Assembly (NCBI RefSeq): GCF_013004105.1
Contig: NZ_CP053085.1
Coordinates: 3,658,001 to 3,722,000, forward strand
Length of the DNA stretch: 64,000 bases
Source: Gemmatimonas groenlandica
Lineage (GTDB): Bacteria; Gemmatimonadota; Gemmatimonadetes; Gemmatimonadales; Gemmatimonadaceae
Direction: 5' to 3'
The notes below the pieces were generated by a model, which was given only the letters and a program-made list of their open reading frames with translations, did no database searches and was not told the DNA's origin. The position numbers and the translations under genes were made by a program. Position 1 is the first letter of the stretch. Each line of letters begins with the position of its first letter. Positions 20,777 through 29,640 of the stretch are shown here, piece by piece.

Positions 20777-22209
20777 TGCCGCGACGCCATGCGACGACGG
20801 ATTGCGTTATCGAGTTCGGCGCGACCCTGCGTCGACAAACGCCAGCGTCCGAATCCCGTCTGATCGACGAAGACGATCTGCACGCGCAGCTCGCGATACT
20901 CCCAGATCTGCTGACGCACACGCGCGTTCGGATCGGTCATACCGGTATCGACGATGTTGTCGGGATCACCGAGCGCGACGAAGGCGGTGCCACGATCGCT
21001 CTGCCAGCCCACTGGCCCGTCGTCGCGGAAGCGGACGTTGGCGATGCGAATGCGCCCGAAGTAATCACGCAGTCCTTCATTCTCGGCGGTGCCGGGAATC
21101 GGATCGGTGGCCCTGAGAAATGCCGCCCACGCGTCGGGGCGCTGGGCCGGCGTCGCATCGCGCAACGTCTTGAGTCGGTCGGCGGTCGTAAAGTAGCGCA
21201 GGTACGAGAACATCTCGTCGAACGACGCGATCGGCAGATCATCGCCCAGGCTCACGAGCACGCGCGCGCGCGCGGTGTCGGCGCGTCCCGGGACGCTGAC
21301 CAGCAAGGTGTTGATGCCGATGCCCATCTTGTTGACCGGCACGCCGTACGTGGTGCTGTGTCCTTCGCCGCGCGCCGGCAGTTCGATATCGGTGTCGAAC
21401 AAGCGCGTGTCCCCTTCGCCCACGATGCGCACGTGGGCGCGCGTCGGTGCGGCCGAGCCGACCGCATCGAGGTAGAGCGGGAGAATCGAATCCTGTCCGA
21501 AGACCACCGTGGCGCGCGGCCGGGCGAGAATCCGCGGCAGTGAATCGGCGGTCCCCCGCGGAATCGCTTCATACACTGGCAGCGGCGAGCCAAGCATGTC
21601 GGGCGACAAGCGTGGCACTTCGAGTTGCACTTCTTCTGACGCGTTGCGAATGCTCGCCTCATCCTTGATGCTGAGGGCCACGCTATACCGCCCCGGCGCC
21701 AGCTTCAGGAACTGCTGCCAGATGATGCTTTCGTCGGTGCGCGACGTTTCGCGGAACGTCGGGACCAGCACCTTTTCGGTGGCTTCGATCAGCTTCACCA
21801 CCGTGGTGCCCTGCCGCACTTCGAGACGCGCCACATAGCTCGCGGCGTAGCGCTCGCCCTGGCGGGTAAAGCCCAGCACGCGCGACGGAAGGCTGAGGGC
21901 GATCAGCGTGAGCGTGCTGTCGGGCGTCGGCGAGCGCAGGAAGGACACCGACGATACGAACGGAATGGCGCCGGTGCCGGCGATCAGGCCCATGCTGCGA
22001 TACAACCGCTGCATGTCGGCGGGCGAGCCGGGCACGACGCCGGTACCCGCGGCGCCCGCGGCCCCACCGGGTCCCGGCGACGCAGCGGTTGAGCCCGGTC
22101 CGACGGCCGGTCGATTGCCGGCACAGGCGGTCACCAGGGCCAACAGGGTCGTGGCAGTCGCCACGGAGCGAATTCGAAGAGGCAAGGCGCGAGGGTTCAC
22201 GAAACGCAT
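20773..22209 (-). CDS. GWxTD-domain lipoprotein
   Basis: A 478-residue protein. The N-terminus has basic residues, a hydrophobic core and ALVTACAGN, a lipobox; starting at ATG 22209 puts it about 25 residues in. The C-terminal part contains GWQSDRGTAFVALGDPDNI near residue 408 and IWEYRELRVQIVFVDQTG, the GWxTD domain (Ser in place of Thr). Such proteins are found in Bacteroidota, Gemmatimonadota and Acidobacteriota, and their role is unknown. The middle of the protein is beta-rich. Its stop overlaps the polA start, an unexpected pairing. Confidence 0.85.
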   Translation of the reverse strand: MRFVNPRALPLRIRSVATATTLLALVTACAGNRPAVGPGSTAASPGPGGAAGAAGTGVVPGSPADMQRLYRSMGLIAGTGAIPFVSSVSFLRSPTPDSTLTLIALSLPSRVLGFTRQGERYAASYVARLEVRQGTTVVKLIEATEKVLVPTFRETSRTDESIIWQQFLKLAPGRYSVALSIKDEASIRNASEEVQLEVPRLSPDMLGSPLPVYEAIPRGTADSLPRILARPRATVVFGQDSILPLYLDAVGSAAPTRAHVRIVGEGDTRLFDTDIELPARGEGHSTTYGVPVNKMGIGINTLLVSVPGRADTARARVLVSLGDDLPIASFDEMFSYLRYFTTADRLKTLRDATPAQRPDAWAAFLRATDPIPGTAENEGLRDYFGRIRIANVRFRDDGPVGWQSDRGTAFVALGDPDNIVDTGMTDPNARVRQQIWEYRELRVQIVFVDQTGFGRWRLSTQGRAELDNAIRRRMASRQ

Positions 22210-22353
22210 TGTACCGTCCGTGCAGGCACAAAGTGCCCGCCGTGGTTGCTGATCACCCGCTAAAGCCGTGCCGATCATACGAACTGGTCACGGATTGCAC
22301 TTTATGTCCGGAAACTTCTTGCTGGTACCGCACGTCGGCGTTACGTTCGCCCC

Positions 22354-23340
22354 GTGGCCATAGAGACGCTAGTCGGAACGACGCTGGCCGGCTATACAGT
22401 GCGGGGAAAAGTCGGCGAGGGCGGTACGTCTACCGTGTTTCGTGCCGATCATGCCACGCATGGTACAGTCGCCCTCAAGGTGCTGCGCGAGAAGCTGCAG
22501 CACGACAAGACCGCTGTCGCGCGATTCCTGCGCGAGGCGCAGTTCGGCGCACGGGTAGAACACCCGAACATCGTGCGCACCCTAGACTACGGTCAATCCG
22601 ACAGCGAGCGCTATTACCTCGCCATCGAATGGGCCGGGGGTGAGATCCTCGACAAGTATGCCGAAAAGTCCGGCCCGCTGTCGTCGAAGGAAGTCTCCGA
22701 AATTCTGTCGCAGATCTGCAGCGCGGTGCAGGCCGCGCACGACGTAGGCATCGTCCACCGCGATCTGAAGCCGGAGAACGTGATGTACGATCCGGCCACG
22801 CATCACGTGAAGCTGCTCGATTTCGGCATCGCCGCCGACACCGACGCCGCACCCGATCAGCGCCTCACGCGCGCCGGGTTCTTCGTGGGCACGCTCATGT
22901 ACGTGGCGCCGGAAGCCTTGTCAGGCGAACTCGTCGGCCCCGCGGCCGACCAGTACTCGCTGGCCACGATCGCGTACTTCCTGCTCACCGGCACCCTGCC
23001 CTACACCGGCAAGTCGCCGCGCGAACTGTTTTCCCAGCTCCTCACCCAGCCGCCGGTCACGCTCAACAAGGCCAAGCCCAATCTGGCCTTCCCGGTCGCG
23101 GTCGAGAATGTAGTCATGAAGGCGCTCTCCAAGCAGCCGAGCGATCGGTACCCAGCGGTCAAGGACTTCTCCGAGGCCTTCGCGGCCGCCGCGCAGACCA
23201 CGGCCATGGCCAGCGCCAGCATCGCGCAGAGCGTCAGCGGCTCGTCCAGCCAGTCGGCCGGCGCCATGCCGTCCGGTTCGGACGGTGAGGACAAGGGTGG
23301 ACTCTTTGGCAAAATGAAGGGCCTATTTCGACGCGGCTGA
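22354..23340 (+). CDS. Eukaryotic-type serine/threonine protein kinase, soluble
   Basis: A 328-residue kinase starting at GTG 22354. Visible motifs: glycine loop GEGGTSTVF, the ATP-binding lysine in VALKVL (Lys42), catalytic loop HRDLKPENV near 133, DFG near 155, and activation segment GTLMYVAPEAL. A Ser/Ala-rich linker (about 270-310) ends in GLFGKMKGLFRRG, a short basic amphipathic tail that could touch the membrane. No transmembrane helix or PASTA domain is present, unlike PknB. The last bases overlap pyrE, so the kinase and a pyrimidine enzyme are probably co-translated. Confidence 0.92.
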   Translation: MAIETLVGTTLAGYTVRGKVGEGGTSTVFRADHATHGTVALKVLREKLQHDKTAVARFLREAQFGARVEHPNIVRTLDYGQSDSERYYLAIEWAGGEILDKYAEKSGPLSSKEVSEILSQICSAVQAAHDVGIVHRDLKPENVMYDPATHHVKLLDFGIAADTDAAPDQRLTRAGFFVGTLMYVAPEALSGELVGPAADQYSLATIAYFLLTGTLPYTGKSPRELFSQLLTQPPVTLNKAKPNLAFPVAVENVVMKALSKQPSDRYPAVKDFSEAFAAAAQTTAMASASIAQSVSGSSSQSAGAMPSGSDGEDKGGLFGKMKGLFRRG

Positions 23341-23894
23341 CCACCCTGCTCGCCGAGCGATCGGCCAAGCGGGGCGATTTCGTGCTGGCCTCCGGCCGCC
23401 GTTCCACACTGTACGTTGACTGCCGCCTCACCACGATGAGCCCCGAAGGGCAAATACTCATCGGACGTGAAGCGCTCGCCGCCCTCCGCGACAGCGGCTG
23501 GCCGGTCGACTCGGTTGGCGGCCTTACACTTGGCGCCGACCCGATCTCCTACGCCATCGCGCACGCCTCTGCGCTCGAAGCAGAGACCGGCACCAGTGGC
23601 ATGGTTCGGTCCTTTACGGTTCGCAAGGAAGCCAAGCAGCACGGCACCGGAAAGCTGATCGAAGGTCCGTTTCAGGCCGGCGACAAAGTCGTGGTCGTGG
23701 AAGACGTGATCACCACAGGCGGTTCGGCCCTCAAGGCGGTCGAGGCCATTCGCGCCGCCGGCGGCGAGATCCTCGGCGTGCTGGCCTTGGTCGATCGCCA
23801 GGAAGGGGGTCGCGAGGCGCTCGAAGCCGCCGGGCTCAAGGTCATCGCACTGGTCACCGCCGCCGACCTGCTGCCGCTGATTCCACCGGCCTAA
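23337..23894 (+). CDS. pyrE: Orotate phosphoribosyltransferase with apparent CTG start
   Basis: An OPRTase of about 185 residues (orotate + PRPP to OMP, pyrimidine synthesis). The PRPP-binding motif VVVVEDVITTGGSALKAV is clear, as are FVLASGRRSTLYVDCR and GGLTLGADPI. The conserved N-terminal helix LLAERSAKRGDF is encoded upstream of the first GTG (23382), yet no in-frame ATG, GTG or TTG exists back to the TGA at 23286. The best fit is CTG at 23337, which overlaps the kinase stop as CTGA, mirroring the ATGA and GTGA overlaps elsewhere in this window. ATT at 23325, three bases after GAAGGGCC, is the alternative; so is a one-base sequence error. Confidence 0.9.
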   Translation: MTTLLAERSAKRGDFVLASGRRSTLYVDCRLTTMSPEGQILIGREALAALRDSGWPVDSVGGLTLGADPISYAIAHASALEAETGTSGMVRSFTVRKEAKQHGTGKLIEGPFQAGDKVVVVEDVITTGGSALKAVEAIRAAGGEILGVLALVDRQEGGREALEAAGLKVIALVTAADLLPLIPPA

Positions 23895-23939
23895 GCCCGA
23901 CCTGATACCGCACTCGGGCGTGACGCGTCTGTAAGACGT

Positions 23940-25706
23940 ATGCACACGCCCAGCGCCCACACCCCGTATCAGGCCCTCTTCGACGAAGAGCGCGCCAAGG
24001 ACATCGCCACGTTCCGGATCGCCGCCAAACGGCGGTTCTGGAGCACGATTTTTATCGCGGGTGTCCTCATCGCCGGCCTCCGACTGGGCCTTGCCGATGT
24101 GTCGCTGCCGGCCGTGCTCGCGATGTTTTGCACCGCCATTGCCACCAACTGGGCCCTCGCTGCCATCGGTGCCTCCACCCGATGGTATCGGTCGTGGTTC
24201 AAGTATGTGTTCGCGGTGTTCGACACCGCCCTGATCAGCGGTGTGGTGTATCTGTTCGGTTCGCCGGTGCTGGTGCTCACATACATTTTGGCGATCGTCC
24301 CCTATTCGTTCGATCGCGGACCGGCCCTCGGCTATCTCACCACCGCGTCGTCGGCCGTGGGCTTCCTGATTGCGAGCTACGCCTATGCGCAGGCCCGGCC
24401 GGCCGACGCCGCGCCGTGGCCGCAGGTGCTGCTCGCCGCCGTGATGCTGGTGGTGGTGGCGCAGCAGGTGATTCAGATGCCGTCGAAGCTGATCACGCGT
24501 ATCCGTCGCACGCGTGAGCGCATGGCGCAGGTAGAGCGCGGCGACCTACAGGCCCGCGCCGACGCGCGGCACGCCGATGAACTCGGCTTTCTCGAGATGA
24601 GCTTCAATCGCATGCTCGATGAGCTCACGCTGCTGATCGACACGGTGCAGCGCGAAGCCGACGAATTGGCGGCGGTGGCTACGCAGGTACATGGCGCGGC
24701 GAGTGTGATGCAGCGTCGCGCCGGTGATGTGGCCTCGGGCGCCACGGCGCTCAGCGAAGAGCTGGCCCATCAGCGCGAACGCGCGCACGAGGGCGTGGTG
24801 GCCAGTCAGGAAGCACGACGGACGGCCGACACCACGCAGCAGACGGCGGCGTCCACGGCCACTCATGCGCACGACGTGGACCGGGCCGCCGCCGCGAGTC
24901 GGGAAGCGATCGAACGCGCTGCGCAGGCGCTGCTGCGGGTGGGCAGCGATGTGAATGCAACGGCCGAGCAGGTGCGTCTGCTCGCACCGGCGTCTGAACA
25001 GGTCGGTGATTTCGTGGCTACGGTGTCGCGCATTGCGCGACAGACGAATCTGCTGGCGCTCAATGCCGCCATCGAAGCGTCGAGGGCCGGTGATGAAGGC
25101 CTCGGCTTCGCCGTGGTGGCCGATGAGATCCGTACATTGGCGGTGGAAAGTGCACAGGCCGCCAAGCGTATCGCGGCCACGGTGCAGCGCGTACGCGATG
25201 ACATCGGCGCCGCCGTGTTGTCGATGGACAGCACCGCCGATGAAGTGGCCGGCGCGGGGCACATCGCGCGTGATGCCACGCAAGCCTTGTCGGCGCTCGT
25301 GAACGGCATCGCGCGCATTTCGCACCAAAGCGACGATGTGGCCGCACTCGCTCACGCCCAGGCGCAGCTATCGGCCGGCGTAGCCGACGCCTTCGAAGCC
25401 CTCGACACGTCGGCCGAACGCGCCTCGATTGGCGCACGCACGGCCGCCGATGCGTCGATCGCGCAGCGCGCCAGCATCGAGGAACTCTCACGCAGCGCCG
25501 CCCAGCTGTCGCAGACTGCGGCGCGCATGCGGGCGGTGGCGCTACGTCACACGAGCGAATTCGCCACCACCACGCGCACCGCAGAGTTCGCGGCGTTGTC
25601 GGCGGCTACGCCGACGCACTCACGCGCGGGGGCGCAGTTGGGGGCGCAGTTGGGAGCGCAGACGCCGCCGGCACCAGCGCGGGGCGCGAAATCCATTGCG
25701 GCGTGA
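23940..25706 (+). CDS. Methyl-accepting chemotaxis-type receptor with membrane sensor region
   Basis: A 588-residue protein. Residues about 30-185 form five or six hydrophobic helices with only short loops, so there is no periplasmic sensor domain. A HAMP-like segment (about 185-235, [18 protein letters not shown]) leads into the methyl-accepting signalling domain with the hairpin-tip signature [20 protein letters not shown]. The C-terminus is Gly/Ala/Gln-rich, built from a 12-base tandem repeat. No che genes are nearby, so it is an orphan. The last 101 bases overlap the convergent AraC-type gene. Confidence 0.88.
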   Translation: MHTPSAHTPYQALFDEERAKDIATFRIAAKRRFWSTIFIAGVLIAGLRLGLADVSLPAVLAMFCTAIATNWALAAIGASTRWYRSWFKYVFAVFDTALISGVVYLFGSPVLVLTYILAIVPYSFDRGPALGYLTTASSAVGFLIASYAYAQARPADAAPWPQVLLAAVMLVVVAQQVIQMPSKLITRIRRTRERMAQVERGDLQARADARHADELGFLEMSFNRMLDELTLLIDTVQREADELAAVATQVHGAASVMQRRAGDVASGATALSEELAHQRERAHEGVVASQEARRTADTTQQTAASTATHAHDVDRAAAASREAIERAAQALLRVGSDVNATAEQVRLLAPASEQVGDFVATVSRIARQTNLLALNAAIEASRAGDEGLGFAVVADEIRTLAVESAQAAKRIAATVQRVRDDIGAAVLSMDSTADEVAGAGHIARDATQALSALVNGIARISHQSDDVAALAHAQAQLSAGVADAFEALDTSAERASIGARTAADASIAQRASIEELSRSAAQLSQTAARMRAVALRHTSEFATTTRTAEFAALSAATPTHSRAGAQLGAQLGAQTPPAPARGAKSIAA

Positions 25707-26637
25707 CCTCGACCGGTACGAACGCGATGAGTTGTTGCTGATAGGGAAGGATAAGGCGCTGCCGCATGTGTTCGAGCATCGCCTCGCCGCTATACCGTTT
25801 ACGGAACTCCGCCGCTCCGCATTGCAGTGACTGCGTGACATGCCGCGAGAAACTTTGCGGTGACGAGTACTCGAGCAGGAACGCGACCTGCGTGAGACTG
25901 TAGCCCGGGTTCTCGAGGAGTCGCGCAGCGCGGACCAATCGCGCCGTCGCGAGATACTTCTTCGGCGCGGGAATGCCGGCGCGGAAGAAGCGGCTCATGA
26001 AGGTGGTGGGTACCACCCCCAGCCGCCGCGCCAGCTGACGCACGGTGGTGAGCGACCGCGGCGCCAGAAACAGCTCGTCGAAGAAGCGCAGACAATCGTC
26101 GTTGGCACCGGTGAGATCGGCGCGAATGCGACGAATCGCCACCGCTTCGATCGTGGTCGACACTTCGCGATTCACGAACTGTCTGAGATCGCGCCATCCG
26201 GCCGGGTCGCGCGCGTCGACCAACGTCTGCACTCCCTGCTGCCCCAACGCGAGCAACGATTGCGTGGTGCGCGCTTCGTTGCCTGTGAGCAGCGCAACCG
26301 CGGGCACCCGCGGAAATTCGCGCACCATGCGCGCCACCTGCGTAGCGTGGTGCTGCTGATAGCGCGACACCGACACGAGAATCGCCGACACCGGCTGCGT
26401 GCGCAGATCGCGTAGCATGTCCTCGAAGCTTTCGCGATGCACCGTGGTGTAGCTCCCCTGCCCCAACGCGTCCACGCGCTGCCGCTCGGCCGGCGTGAGA
26501 AAGGTCACGATGGATCGCGAGGGGGCGTCGTCAGGCGGTGCCGCAGCCACGGACTTGGCGGGCGTGATCGGGTAGACGGTGGTACGAGCCTGCGATGCCG
26601 ACGACGCTGCCTGCGACGATCTCAACGGGGATGCCAT
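25606..26637 (-). CDS. AraC-family regulator with pseudo-receiver-like N-terminus
   Basis: A 343-residue protein. Residues 205-305 carry the two helix-turn-helix motifs of AraC regulators ([39 protein letters not shown]). The N-terminal 40-190 ([41 protein letters not shown]) has the alternating strand/helix look of a receiver domain but lacks the phospho-acceptor aspartate. The Pro/Ala/Thr-rich C-terminal tail is the antisense of the chemoreceptor's repeat tail. Target genes are unknown. Confidence 0.85.
   Translation of the reverse strand: MASPLRSSQAASSASQARTTVYPITPAKSVAAAPPDDAPSRSIVTFLTPAERQRVDALGQGSYTTVHRESFEDMLRDLRTQPVSAILVSVSRYQQHHATQVARMVREFPRVPAVALLTGNEARTTQSLLALGQQGVQTLVDARDPAGWRDLRQFVNREVSTTIEAVAIRRIRADLTGANDDCLRFFDELFLAPRSLTTVRQLARRLGVVPTTFMSRFFRAGIPAPKKYLATARLVRAARLLENPGYSLTQVAFLLEYSSPQSFSRHVTQSLQCGAAEFRKRYSGEAMLEHMRQRLILPYQQQLIAFVPVEVTPQWISRPALVPAASALPTAPPTAPPRVSASA
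25628..25663. repeat. 12-base tandem repeat coding on both strands
   Basis: GGGGGCGCAGTT occurs twice (25628-25639, 25640-25651), followed by a variant GGGAGCGCAGAC (25652-25663). The array lies in the overlap of the chemoreceptor (encoding GAQL units) and the AraC-type gene (encoding PTAP units). The unit is a multiple of three, so copy-number change keeps both frames. Confidence 0.7.
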
Positions 26638-26819
26638 ACGCGCCTCACTTACCGGAGGGTCCGTGTGTGGGGCCGGGGCTGCGAGCGCAGCGGGCCGATC
26701 ACGACGATAGGCTACCGTGGTGTCGTCATCGTGCCGTCACTGTGTGGCGATGGGATGTATTCTCCGGCAGTAGAACTACAGTGGACGGCGTCACGACACG
26801 GGCGTATCGACGGTCCGGT

Positions 26820-26825
26820 TATATT
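26820..26825 (+). promoter_or_regulatory. Candidate -10 element of rnpB
   Basis: TATATT lies 18 bases before the first paired base of the RNase P RNA, a suitable distance for a primary-sigma -10 box in otherwise GC-rich sequence. I see no convincing -35. Confidence 0.4.
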
Positions 26826-26842
26826 TCCGGAACTCATGGATC

Positions 26843-27266
26843 GGTCGCCGGCCGGATGGTCGCGATGTCTGGGCGCAAGTTCAGGCACCGAGGAAAGTCC
26901 GGGCTCCACAGGGTAGACTGCCAGGTAACGCCTGGGCGCATGCGGCGTGAGCTTCGTGCGACGGACAGTGCAACAGAAAGCAAACCGCCGTCTCATCGGG
27001 CAACTGATGTGGCGGTAAGGGTGAAAGGGTGGGGTAAGAGCCCACCGCGCCTTCGGTAACGAAGGTGGCTCGGTAAACCCCAGTCGGAGCAAGGCCAAAT
27101 AAGCGGCGAGAGACGACCCGTCTCGCAAGGACGTCGCAAGACGTCGAGCCGCGGGTAGGCTGCTGGAGCGTGTGGGTGACTGCACGCCGAGAGGAATGAC
27201 CGTCCGGTGTTGGTGTACGCTTGCGTATGTCAGCACTGACAGAACCCGGCTTATAGGCCGGCGACT
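26843..27266 (+). ncRNA. rnpB: RNase P RNA, bacterial class A
   Basis: The conserved core is plain: GAGGAAAGTCCGGGCTCCAC near the 5' end; CAGGTAACGCCTGG; AGTGCAACAGAAAGCAAACC; GTAAGGGTGAAAGGGTG; GTAAGAGCCCACCGCG; GGTAAACCCC; GGAGCAAGGCCAAATA; GGGTAGGCTGCTGGAGC; and ACAGAACCCGGCTTATAG at the 3' end. The ends are fixed by helix P1: GTCGCCGGCC (26844-26853) pairs perfectly with GGCCGGCGAC (27256-27265). This is the catalytic RNA that matures the 5' end of tRNAs; the protein partner rnpA lies about 4 kb away. The 26638-26842 gap upstream holds its promoter. Confidence 0.97.
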
Positions 27267-27302
27267 TTCCATGAGATCTCGGGACGCCTTACGGAGTTTC
27301 CA

Positions 27303-28253
27303 GTGGAGCAGCACGTGGTATCGAGAAGTATCGAACCGATGACATCGATTGCCCGTTGGGCCGCGTGGTGCGTGGCTGGCCCCATGATGATGCTGGCCTG
27401 TGCACCGACCGCGCCCACGCCATCGCCCACACCGAGTCCGGTGGTGGTAGCGCCCACGCCAGCGGCGCCCGTCGCCAGCAACCGCGTGCTACTGCCGCGA
27501 ACGCAACCGCGCACGAACTGGACGGTCTCGGCCGTCACCCGCCTGAAAGTCAGCGGGGCCGCGATGCCGCAGGGCGTGTCCGACGAACAACGCATCGACA
27601 CGCGCGCGTTGGTGTCCATGTCCTTCGATCGTTCGGTCACCGGCGCACTGCGCGGATCCGGTCAGGTGGATTCGTTCACGGTGCGAAGCAGCATCGCCGA
27701 AAGTGCCAGGCAACTCGCTGCAACGGCCGCCGCCCCAGCGAGACCGTCGCTGCTGCTGATCGATGCCCTCATCGACAGCACCAACCTGCGCATCGTGACG
27801 CGCCCGCCGTTGGCCAACGAATGCGACCGGCCCGAAGTGAGCGCCATGCAGTTGGCGCGTGAGTTGCTCGTGCGTATTCCCGACGGCGTGGTGGAGGGCG
27901 ATCAGTGGCGCGACAGCACCGTCACATTGGTCTGTCGCAACGGCGTGCCGCTCACCGTCTATACGAGCACACGCTCCACGTTGGCGAAGCTGTCACGCGA
28001 AACACTCGTCGTGAATCGCGAGATCAACACGACACTCGGAGGAAAAGGCGGCACTGCCTTCCGCGCGTTTGAACTCGTGGGCACCGGCACCGGATCACAG
28101 CGCGTAGAGATCGCGGCAGCCACAGGCATTCTGGAGAAGCTGCAGGGCACCAGCACGCTCACCATGCAGGTCGTGGAACGCATTCCGCCCGGAACTCCTC
28201 GCTCGCAGCAGGTCGTGCAGCGATTGGAGATCCGGGCGGAACGTGTGCGGTAA
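27303..28253 (+). CDS. Predicted lipoprotein of unknown function
   Basis: A 316-residue protein. The hydrophobic N-terminus ends MMMLACAPT, a lipobox, followed by a Pro/Thr/Ser-rich linker (residues 38-60). The rest looks beta-rich with no domain I recognise. I keep the GTG start at 27303 because GGAG sits seven bases before it; ATG 27339 would give a shorter signal peptide but has no ribosome-binding site. It follows rnpB and is convergent with dnaN. Confidence 0.65.
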   Translation: MEQHVVSRSIEPMTSIARWAAWCVAGPMMMLACAPTAPTPSPTPSPVVVAPTPAAPVASNRVLLPRTQPRTNWTVSAVTRLKVSGAAMPQGVSDEQRIDTRALVSMSFDRSVTGALRGSGQVDSFTVRSSIAESARQLAATAAAPARPSLLLIDALIDSTNLRIVTRPPLANECDRPEVSAMQLARELLVRIPDGVVEGDQWRDSTVTLVCRNGVPLTVYTSTRSTLAKLSRETLVVNREINTTLGGKGGTAFRAFELVGTGTGSQRVEIAAATGILEKLQGTSTLTMQVVERIPPGTPRSQQVVQRLEIRAERVR

Positions 28254-28277
28254 GCGTGTGCGCTGAGCGTTCTTTAC

Positions 28278-29390
28278 TCAGTCCATCAAGCGCAGCGGCA
28301 TCACTAGGCAAAGATACTTGGCAGGATCGTCCCAGCCTTCGGGTTCGATCGTAGCCGCGCGCTCCGGCGCCTTGAACGTGAGCCGCACCTGTTCGGTGGG
28401 CATGTAGCGCAGGATCTCCAGCAGATACGTGGCGTTGAAGCCGATGTCGAGTTGGTCGCCGTTGTAGTTCACCGGCAGTTCATCCGACGCCTCGCCCAGG
28501 TCCGGCGTGGTGACGCTGAACTTCAGCATGCCGGTGTTGAACGACATCTTGATGCGGTGCGTCTGGTCGGACGCAATCACGCTCATGCGCTTGAGCGCAC
28601 TGGTGAGCGCGGCCTTGTCGCACAGGCAGAAGCGATCGTTGTCCTTCGGAATGACCTGTTCGTAGTTCGGATATGGGCCTTCGACCAGGCGCGTGAACAC
28701 CGACGTAAACGGCGAACGGAAACCGAGGTGATTTTCACCACGCGCGATCTCGAGTTCTTCTTCAGCCGGGAAAAGCCGCTTGATCTGCTCGAGCGCCTTG
28801 GGCGGCACGATGAGATCACCTGGCGGCGCACTGCTTGCCTCCACCGGCACTTCCATCTTCGAGAGGCGGTGGCCATTGGTGGCCACCATGCGCATGCGAT
28901 CTTCGCGCAGCTCCCAGAGCACGCCATTGAGAATGGGTCGTGACTCTTCGGTGCTCACCGCGAACGCGACATGCGAAATGAGCTTCTGCAGTTCGCCCGA
29001 CTTCACACGCCACGAATCATTGAAGCGCACGGTGGGGAACGTCGGAAACTCATCGCGCGGCAGTCCAAGCAGCTTGAACTTGGATCGTCCGCATTCGATG
29101 GTGACGCGCTGTTCGCCGCTGGCCGAAACTTTCACGGGAGACGGCGGCAGTTCGCGCGCGATCTCACTCAGCTTCTTGGCGGGAATCGTGATCGCCCCTG
29201 GCGTTTCGACATCGGCACTGACTTCCGTGCTGACGGCGATGTCGAGGTCGGTCGCGGAGAAACGAATTCCGCGCTCGGTGGTTTCGACGAGCAGGTTCGA
29301 CAGGACCGGCAAAGTGGTCTTGGCCGGTACGGCGGCGGTTACCGCCGCGAGTCCTTCTTGGAGTTTCTCGCGCGAGATCGTGAAGCGCAT
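28278..29390 (-). CDS. dnaN: DNA polymerase III subunit beta (sliding clamp)
   Basis: A 370-residue clamp of standard length. Hallmarks: MRFTISREKLQEGLAAVTAA at the start, RGIRFSATDLDIAVST, ESRPILNGVLWE, a central NGHRLSKMEV, and the C-terminal CLVMPLRLMD. It encircles DNA and tethers polymerase III and repair enzymes. It lies 230 bases downstream of dnaA on the same strand, the common dnaA-dnaN order. Confidence 0.97.
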   Translation of the reverse strand: MRFTISREKLQEGLAAVTAAVPAKTTLPVLSNLLVETTERGIRFSATDLDIAVSTEVSADVETPGAITIPAKKLSEIARELPPSPVKVSASGEQRVTIECGRSKFKLLGLPRDEFPTFPTVRFNDSWRVKSGELQKLISHVAFAVSTEESRPILNGVLWELREDRMRMVATNGHRLSKMEVPVEASSAPPGDLIVPPKALEQIKRLFPAEEELEIARGENHLGFRSPFTSVFTRLVEGPYPNYEQVIPKDNDRFCLCDKAALTSALKRMSVIASDQTHRIKMSFNTGMLKFSVTTPDLGEASDELPVNYNGDQLDIGFNATYLLEILRYMPTEQVRLTFKAPERAATIEPEGWDDPAKYLCLVMPLRLMD

Positions 29391-29604
29391 GCCCGTTGTG
29401 TGGAAGGACTGCTGTTAAAAAGAGTCTTAGAGATAAAACTGGTAGTAGCAGCAGGGCGTGTGGGCTTGTCTATAAACGCCGCAAGCTACATGTGCCAAAG
29501 CACTTCCGCCATGCCGCATCATGTGCATTCCATGTCGAGTAGTGCTTTTTCTCCGCATTGCTGCACATCGGGGCTCACGAATGGGGGGAAAGATGCGCGG
29601 CGAT

Positions 29605-29640
29605 GTGGACGACTGGGGACTCAAGTCCCGAGTTGTCCAG
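29605..29640. terminator. Inverted repeat across the dnaA stop codon
   Basis: TGGAC-ACT-GGGACT and AGTCCC-AGT-GTCCA are mirrored around the CA of the dnaA stop, with single mismatches between blocks. It could be the dnaA terminator or an mRNA-stability hairpin; no T tract follows. The 29391-29620 gap also contains an AT-richer stretch near 29415-29440 and only weak DnaA-box matches (for example TGTCTATAA). Confidence 0.5.
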
